From Phyto melanocephala (Eukaryota > Arthropoda > Insecta > Diptera > Rhinophoridae): DNA of 64,000 nucleotides. The translations under genes were made by a program, and so were the position numbers. The notes beneath the pieces are model-generated. The model saw only the letters and a program-made list of their open reading frames with translations, did no database searches and had not been told where the DNA came from. Of the stretch, positions 57,180-64,000 are shown one piece after another (position 1 is the first letter of the stretch; each line of letters starts with the position of its first letter). The DNA is taken from assembly GCA_941918925.1 (NCBI GenBank), contig OW799233.1:170852235-170916234 (forward strand), given 5' to 3'.

Positions 57180-57480
57180 AAAGATTCGATTTATCTCTAT
57201 TGAACGTAATTTGCGTAATTTTGCGATGATTCCTCCTCACCACAAACCTTAACTTTTTGCGGATGTGGTTGCTCTAAGATAACTATTGAACTCTCTTCAC
57301 CCCAAATCCGACAATTCTTCTTGTTGACGTCGTCATTGAGCTGGAAATGGGCTTCATCAGTAAAATTCTTTTGTTAAAAAGTCTTATTTTCTTGTGTCCC
57401 CGAAACAAATTGCCCACGATATGCATGTTTAGTAGGTTTTAATTCTTGGGTTAGGTGGATCTTGTAAGCTTTAAAGTGAA
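57180..57480 (-). pseudogene. mariner-like transposase relic
   Basis: The minus frame reads 'FKAYKIHLTQELKPTKHAYR', then 'GQFVSGTQENKTF', a stop, then 'QKNFTDEAHFQLNDDVNKKN' and 'CRIWGEE', and 'LEQPHPQKVKVCGEEE'. AYKIxLxQELKP is the linker after the helix-turn-helix, and FTDEAHFxL...VNKxNCRIWG holds the first catalytic Asp. The part with the second and third Asp is not seen, and no terminal repeats were found. It is close in sequence to the relics at 35858 and 40060. Confidence 0.8.
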
Positions 57481-60400
57481 GACCACACTACAAAAGGATG
57501 GCATTATGTGATAATGTAATGTTTCGGTCCCCGTACCAAAAACATTTTTTTTTTCTTTTTAATTTTTTTCTAATCTCTGTCACTTGCTTTTGCTAATGTT
57601 TAGGGGTGTTCTGGCTTTGATTGCTTCTTATTATAAATTTGTGATACTTGATTCATGACAGCCGAAAATGGTGTGATAAATATTATTGAATTGATCTATT
57701 TATTTCGAGACACAACGCTCACATGATGTTAACAAGTTTAACATATAATTATCTCCTCTTTTAAGCATTGTTTACTGCGGACTTATAACCCATTTTTCAT
57801 CAAAGGCCTTGTTATAAATTGATATGTTGATGTGCGCCTTTAATTTCACATAAACAAACAAATTGTTTAAGTTAGAAATAGATCCTTGTAGTAACTTTTT
57901 TTTTACTCAAAATCATTAAATTGTATAATTATACATTAGCTACTGATTACACATTTCTAATTTAAATCTATCATAAAATAAACTCATTATGTTACCAACT
58001 CTTTGCATTACTAATTTACCTTAAGTAATTTTCAACAATTTGTATAGTTATGAGCCGAACAAAATTAAACACATCAAGTGAAAATGTCTTACAAGTTGAA
58101 AATTAATTTCTCCAAGGAATTATGGAAAAAGAAAAACTCATCTACTAAAAGCGAGACGTTCTTAGCAAGTAAACGAAGTAATAAAGGCAAACGTAGAAGC
58201 GAAAAACATTAAATGACAGAAATGGCAGAAAAAAGACGAGATTTCAAAGGTAACCTAAAAGCACATTATATGTATGTACCTATAAGTAGACAGACAAATG
58301 AGACGCAAGCTGGCAAACTATTCAGGCCATATTGCCAGTGTAAAGTAGCAAAAGTTCGGCTGGTTTTAGAGCTTTTTATAGCCAAACACATGCATTCATA
58401 CAACAATATTATGACGAAATATATAAAAGGTAATTGTGGTTGTTGGCTGGTTGTATCTTGGTCTGTATTACTCACATCTTCAATTCAAAAGAAAATGTTT
58501 CCTTTCTGGGCACATAATAGCAACATAATAAAATAATATGTTGTTTAACTATTACTGCCACTGGTACTCTGTAACTATGTATTTACCTAGACCACCACCT
58601 ACACTTACACACAGACATCTCTTTGCAATTTTTCGCTTAGTGTCCTTTTTTTTATAGTAGATCATAGCATATTCTATTAGCAATTATAAATATGGAGTGC
58701 AGCCAGCCACATTTTACAAGCCACAAAAGCAGCAGTGACAGCAAAATTACAAGAAAGAAGACTATAGAAGTATTTTTTTTTTGGTTTTTTTTACAAAAGA
58801 GATTATCATTATCATGATGTTAAAAGAATGACAACATTTATGTTGCTTATAATAAAATACACAGACGAACGAAAAATTTTAGTTTTTTTCCTTTTTATTT
58901 ACATTTTACACGTAATGAATGTCTTGCCTTGTTGCTTAAAGGAGAACAAATAGTAATAAAAAAAATGTTTATAATATTCTACTAAAAATAATTTTTATAG
59001 TTAAACACACACTATGACAGTGCTATGTCATTTAATATTAAAGAATTTATATTTTAATTACAATTTCAAAGAACTTTAATTAAAACAGCTTAAAGGCAAT
59101 TAAATTTATAAATAGAATTAGTTATAGAATCCCTAAAGTATGCAATAGTTTTTAATATTTAAGCATCTCCAGTAATAGAAAATGTATATTTTTAAATTTT
59201 TAATTAAAAAAATTACTAAAATAAAATATAAAAAATTTTAATATTTACTAAGCTCATAACTTAAGCAAATGATTATTTTTAATTTCTTGTTTTACATAAA
59301 ACCTAGAGTAAACAATTTTCTTACTTTTGTTTAAAATTTTTTTTTTGGTTTTAAATCATTAAAATTTCTTTGAATCGTTATTTTTAATTTTCATATTTTC
59401 ATATTGTGTGTACTTATGTATGCATGTATGTCTGTAAGTATGTATGTATATATGTACGTCCTTCGTTTAGATTTGTCAGTTATTTATCATTTCATTAATA
59501 CGAATGTGTATATTTTGAATTTTAAATATGCAGTTGTTAATGTTAAGTCCTCAGCGTCATCATAAACATTGTTCTATCTATGATTATAGTTGTGGCCATG
59601 ATGGTGCTGATGATGATGAGTATCCCTCCGAAAACAAACGGATGTAATTATGCGACAAATGATGACATATATTTGTAACTGGTGTGTTAGGTGTTTACCA
59701 TATGTTTATGGCTTTCTGATTATGCACGTTAATGAGTTGTTGTACTGAGTTTATTTTTAGTGACGACAGTAATAGAGACAGGCAGTGTGTGATTGTAACG
59801 ACGGTGGTTTAATTCGAAAAAAAAATGTAAAGTAATGCCTCCTTATTATCAAGATATTTTCTAAATATGTTAAAGCAGCATTAAAATATTTTGTTCACAA
59901 AAATTAAAATCCTGGTTCATTTTATAGAATATCCTTTAAAAGCCAACAAACACCAACATACATTTTTATAATGCAACATTTAAAATTTCCTTAAAAATAC
60001 TACACATACATAAGCATGTTCATATGTCTGTATACGATATACATATATTCTTATATGAGTACTCAAATATAACATGTACATATTTGCAAATATACCTTGG
60101 CTGCTGTTTTTCATTTGCCGCTTTTGTTGTTATTTCATAAATACGAAAATATTTATAACTCATACATTTGCAGTAAATTCACAATGAATAAATTCCATAA
60201 TTAGCGCTGTGTGAATTTATAAATGTACATCCGGTTGAATGGTCGAGTTGTTGGTCATTCATTCACTCGCCTCTTTTTCACCACAAGTAGAACATGCAAA
60301 TACTCAGACTTTTTAACAAATTACAACGCTAACAATATGTGTAGGTTAAATTGAAAATTGTCTAGTAGTATTCAGTAAGGCCATAAGGGTGGATATTACA

Positions 60401-60717
60401 ATTCTTTCCGGAAATATTTATTCAAAAACAAATATTTCCATATTGCCAGCCATTTTATGAGAAATTCAATTTTTTATGTATTTCAATTGTTTGTCAAAAT
60501 TCTAATTTTTTGTGCAGTTACACAAATTGCAAATATCCAAATGTTTGCGATTATTTTTTTTGGATTTTATATATTGTTTCTGTCATACGGCAGACACTGT
60601 ATGACAACGGTCCCACTTAAAAAATTAACAAAATATTTGTACAATATTAAAATATGTTTGTTAAAATATGTGTATGTTTGTTAAAACTTAATCCTTACAT
60701 AATTCTAAGGTAATCCA
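57481..60717. other. AT-rich non-coding stretch
   Basis: Includes TATG-type repeats at about 59413-59455 and GAT-rich bases near 59607-59620. Overlapping frames at 58213-58536 (plus) and 58266-58475 (minus) show no domain and no splice-supported structure. No gene claimed. Confidence 0.5.
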
Positions 60718-60812
60718 GATCATCTGTCCGTCTTTCTGTCCATATGACGGAAGTACGATAGGTCTCTAGTGAACAGATTTCGGAGCATACCGCCGAATAT
60801 AGTACTGTGATT
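60718..60812 (+). mobile_element. Tiny Helentron remnant with both core and 3' motifs
   Basis: 'catctgtccgtctttctgtc' (5' core) is followed within about 60 bases by 'ggagcataccgccgaatata' and GTACTGTG (degenerate 3' hairpin and tail). Almost the whole interior has been deleted. Confidence 0.5.
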
Positions 60813-61021
60813 TATTAGCTACAGAACCAAATCTAAAGCAACTACAAAAAATTTCATTACATTAAAAATCTTTATTGAACCATTTAAAACTGGCAAACGG
60901 TATTATAACAGTTGTTATGTCTTATAGATAACTGAAAAAATATATTTGTAAGTGTCTTTTAGAAGAAAAAAAGGTGGTGGTGGGTATTTTCTTTTAATGT
61001 GTAATAAAAAATGTTCTCTTT

Positions 61022-61885
61022 TTTATACCATTCACACCCTCTTCACCCTTTCTACACTATTCATTTACGTCCCCATAGAGTGTAGCCTTATAGAAAGAAA
61101 AGTCGATTTAGCTTTGTCCGTCTGTCCGTCCTTATACGTTAAAATCTACCTATGGAAGCCCTCTTATATCCTACGGTTTAGTTTGTAGTATCAATTTATC
61201 AGAACTGCTTTCGAATATATTGGTGTTAATATGTAAATAGGACAATTAGCATCCATACCTTTTCAATACAAGGCCAAAAAGACATGACTGCATCTGTTTT
61301 TCCCCTATATTTTTCCCCTTAAATTAAAAATTTTACAACCCAAAATTAATTTCTTGGCACGGCTTTTGCCACTTTTCGATATATTATTATATGCCTCTTG
61401 CGATATTCGTAAAAAATTTTTGATGAATCGGTCACTAATCGGCAAAGTTATAGGCAAAACTAGTTTTACCACATTATTTTAAGATGCAAATTGATATTTG
61501 GATACTCTAAAGACACCAACACTATAGCTGAGAACTATAAAACGGTAAAATACAAAATGTCGTGCTATATAAAATGACGGATATGTGGGCTTTGCCCCTT
61601 TTCAACACACACATTATGGGTATCAAATGAAAGTGATTGATTAAGTGATTGGTAAACTATAAAAAGGTGTAAAATCAAAGACTGAGTTTAAATGGTGCGA
61701 CATTTTTTTTTTCTTAACCCCATCAATATGTTTATACCCATAAAAGGGCTTGACTTGTAGAATACAGTCAGCTATGAAAAAAATCGAAAATAAAGATGGC
61801 ATCGAAAATAAAAAAAGTGCCGTTTTATATTTTAAATGTGAAATATTAGCTAAGCTACGATCATTATAGCGCTCTTAATTTTGTT
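61022..61885 (+). mobile_element. Helentron/DINE-1-like element with long internal repeats
   Basis: Starts 'ttataccattcacaccctc', then 'cgtccccatagagtgtagcc', 'gtcgatttagctttgtccgt' plus CTGTCCGTCC, and 'gttaaaatctacctatggaa'. The interior has 'gggctttgccccttttcaac', 'atgggtatcaaatgaaagtg', 'aaagggcttgacttgtagaa' and 'aaagatggcatcgaaaat' blocks shared with 4270-4490 and 19080-19560. It ends near 'tcattatagcgctcttaatt' with a TTGTT tail. It has both ends, diverged. The frames inside are not gene-like. Confidence 0.65.
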
Positions 61886-63570
61886 TTATTAACTTATCGA
61901 AGAAACCTAATTTTGTTTGACTAAACTTGGAGAATCATTAATAAAATGTTTTGATTTTTTATTAAACTGAATTGACAACTGTGAGTAATTATAAATAATA
62001 ACACAAAAATAAACAAATTAAAACAAAAGCTCTTTTAATTACTTAACAATTAGGCCACCTTGTTATTAACATATGTTCATGTTCACAAAAAATAAACAGC
62101 ACGTGTAGTTCTTGTATCAGGTCAGGTTATCATAATGTAGATTTAAGTCTACTTTGGCAACAAATACAATTACTGACTATGTATAAATAAAGTTTCCCTC
62201 ACACTGACACATAAACTGTACCTGAAACCCACAAAAGAAAACATAAACGAACAATGACTATTGACCACGCAAAGGCGACAATGGTTAGCGTATGGTTAGT
62301 TTTGAATGCATTTTTGGATACGATGGCTTGGTTGGTTTGCCTTTGCCTCTTTGGCTCTTGGCTGGTTAATATGCTAGAGCTATTTGTCAGACCGAACCAA
62401 AGTAAAGCCAAACATGCCATAAAACTAAAGTCAGCCCAACAAGAAAACACTAACAGAAAAAAAATAACACGCGGGCAAACAATCAAACACACACACACAC
62501 TTACACTCATACATATTTACATATACAATGATGTCATAGAAAAGAAAAAGGGTGTTATTTGGTCTGTTGCAACCGGATACGGATGACTCTGGTAATGTAC
62601 TGTATGTGGTGAAAATTATAGTATGTACCTTCATTGCCGTCATTATCATCATCATAATCACAATATTGTAACTGTACAGCTTTTTATACAATTGGCTGTG
62701 TGTAAACATTATTAAGAGCGTGTGTGTGTGTGTGAGTGGTAGGGGGGTGTTATTGCTATTTGTGTATAAGTGTTTTATAAGCTGAGGTTACGCATACACG
62801 TCAGGTACAGCTTAAGTTCACAAGTGTGTGTGTTTGGTCAGTGTATGATAGCAACAGCAACAGGAAGTAAAGCAATGTGTGCACTGTGGATTTGTAACAA
62901 AAAAAAAAAAAAACACCCACACACACAAATTTTACACAAAACTCAAATACTATTAAAAAAAAAAAAAAATGGTTAAAATAAATACCATTATACATTACAC
63001 ACAAAAACCAAAATAAACATAAGTTTGTGAGGAAAAAAATGTACCATGTAAATCATATTGTACTTATTTTATAATAAATAACTTTAAAGATAATCAATTA
63101 AAGTTTACTACATACTAAAAACGGAAAAAAACCTTAATAATATTATAATACGATAAATTTTGTGCATAAGCAACTTCAATATATGCACATCTGCATATTT
63201 ATACATTTTTTTTATCAATTAAATAAAATAATACAAATATTTTATGAAAACATTCAATTCGAAAGAAGACAAAGTTTTATACATACAAACATGTATTACA
63301 ACAAAAAATATTTAAATATTTTGTCGACCCCCATAGCAGCAGCATGTTGGAAAATTGTATCGTATTAAAATTCACTCACTACATTTAATCGGAAGTACCC
63401 ACTCTTTAAAAAAAATATAAAAAAAGTACCCTGGGCATGTATAATATTGCATGTCTGTTGTAAAAACTGCTCTGAAAATCAACTTTATTTCCGTTCATAT
63501 TAATTGATGTTTGTAGTTATTTATAAAATTAAAAAAAAAACAGGTATACATTCCTGCATACAAATGTTTT
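61886..63570. other. Non-coding stretch with CA/GT microsatellites
   Basis: Contains (AC)n at about 62486-62500, (GT)n near 62721-62734 and A-runs at 62899-62912 and 62956-62969. Two overlapping frames at 62199-62586 on opposite strands have no motif. No gene supported. Confidence 0.5.
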
Positions 63571-64000
63571 TTATACCCTTCACCTGTGGTACTTTAGGTA
63601 TAAATGGCTTTGTCACTGCGTTTGTAATTTCTATAATATTTATTTCCGACCTCATAAACTATATCTAAAGTGTCGATTGAGCATTGTACTTCTGCACGTA
63701 TTTTGGTTAATACCAACTCTTAGAAGAGATGTTCGTGGTATCACTTACTACTATCGTCTCATAACTTTCCAAGGTAAAACAAATAATACCTCTGCTTCGA
63801 AAAAATTTGAACAAATCGGCAAACTTATAGTCAAAAATAATTTGTAAAAATTCTTGTTAGAGCTGCTAAGCTCGAAACTATTGCTGAGAAAAAACTAACA
63901 AATCTGTTTGAAACTAACTGAGATATAAGCACAAAAAGAAAAATGCTTGGGTATTTTTTCCTAAAATTTAGAAACAATAGTCATAAGAAGAGGATCGATA
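63571..64000 (+). mobile_element. Helentron/DINE-1-like element, cut by the window end
   Basis: Starts 'ttataccctt', CACCTGTGG and 'aggtataaatggctttgtca', then 'tccgacctcataaactatat', 'gtcgattgagcattgtactt' and 'ttggttaataccaactctta'. These are the same blocks in the same order as in the other copies, with heavy divergence. The 3' end lies beyond the window. Confidence 0.65.

Noticed and set aside
58213..58536. 107-codon plus frame
   Set aside because: No recognisable motif, a competing minus-strand frame over the same bases, and composition like the flanking spacer.
62254..62586. 110-codon plus frame with hydrophobic segment
   Set aside because: It overlaps an equally long minus frame, ends in translated CA repeats and shows no domain or splice context.

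Overview
The window reads as non-coding nuclear DNA of a fly (Diptera, Schizophora; probably a calyptrate such as a blow fly, which is inference). It is strongly AT-rich, full of poly-A/poly-T, CA/GT and TATG-type microsatellites. Its dominant repeats end in a hairpin followed by TATAGCGCTCTTACTTGTT, like the DINE-1/Helentron elements of Drosophila. I found no convincing host exon, tRNA or rRNA gene in 64 kb, so this is probably a very long intron or an intergenic desert. Open frames over 60 codons are mostly low-complexity, both-strand accidents or pieces of transposons.

Layout. 0.7-4.6 kb: degenerate Helentron pieces with a short Helitron nested among them. 8.7-12.6 kb: two short Helitrons, a full Helentron, and a piggyBac element with TTAA duplications, matching termini and a broken transposase. 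13.2-18.8 kb: a (TA)n tract, a possible inverted-repeat element, a clean 135-bp MITE, a long imperfect hairpin, and a Mutator-like element with an 8-9 bp target duplication and arms built of short repeats. 19-34 kb: further Helentrons (copies at 23.95, 31.39 and 32.63 kb) and a mariner fossil at 26.9-28.0 kb. 35-43.5 kb: a Helitron split by a mariner relic, another mariner relic, and a minus-strand Helentron. 44.7-53.9 kb: the outstanding structure of the window. 54-64 kb: two more mariner relics and three more Helentron pieces, one running off the end.

The main find is a 9,195-bp element at 44,735-53,929. It has pogo/Tigger-style termini (CAGTGCTGTCTGG) and TA on both sides. Inside are inverted arms of about 300 bp, which enclose a tandem array of a ~181-bp monomer: 33 units forward, then a 20-bp junction, then about 12 units in reverse. 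No transposase is visible in it, so it looks like a giant non-autonomous, foldback-like transposon that carries, and may spread, a nucleosome-length satellite.

No genes here act together in a pathway. The biology is transposon nesting, decay and satellite birth. Family names come from motifs read by eye; no database search was run.
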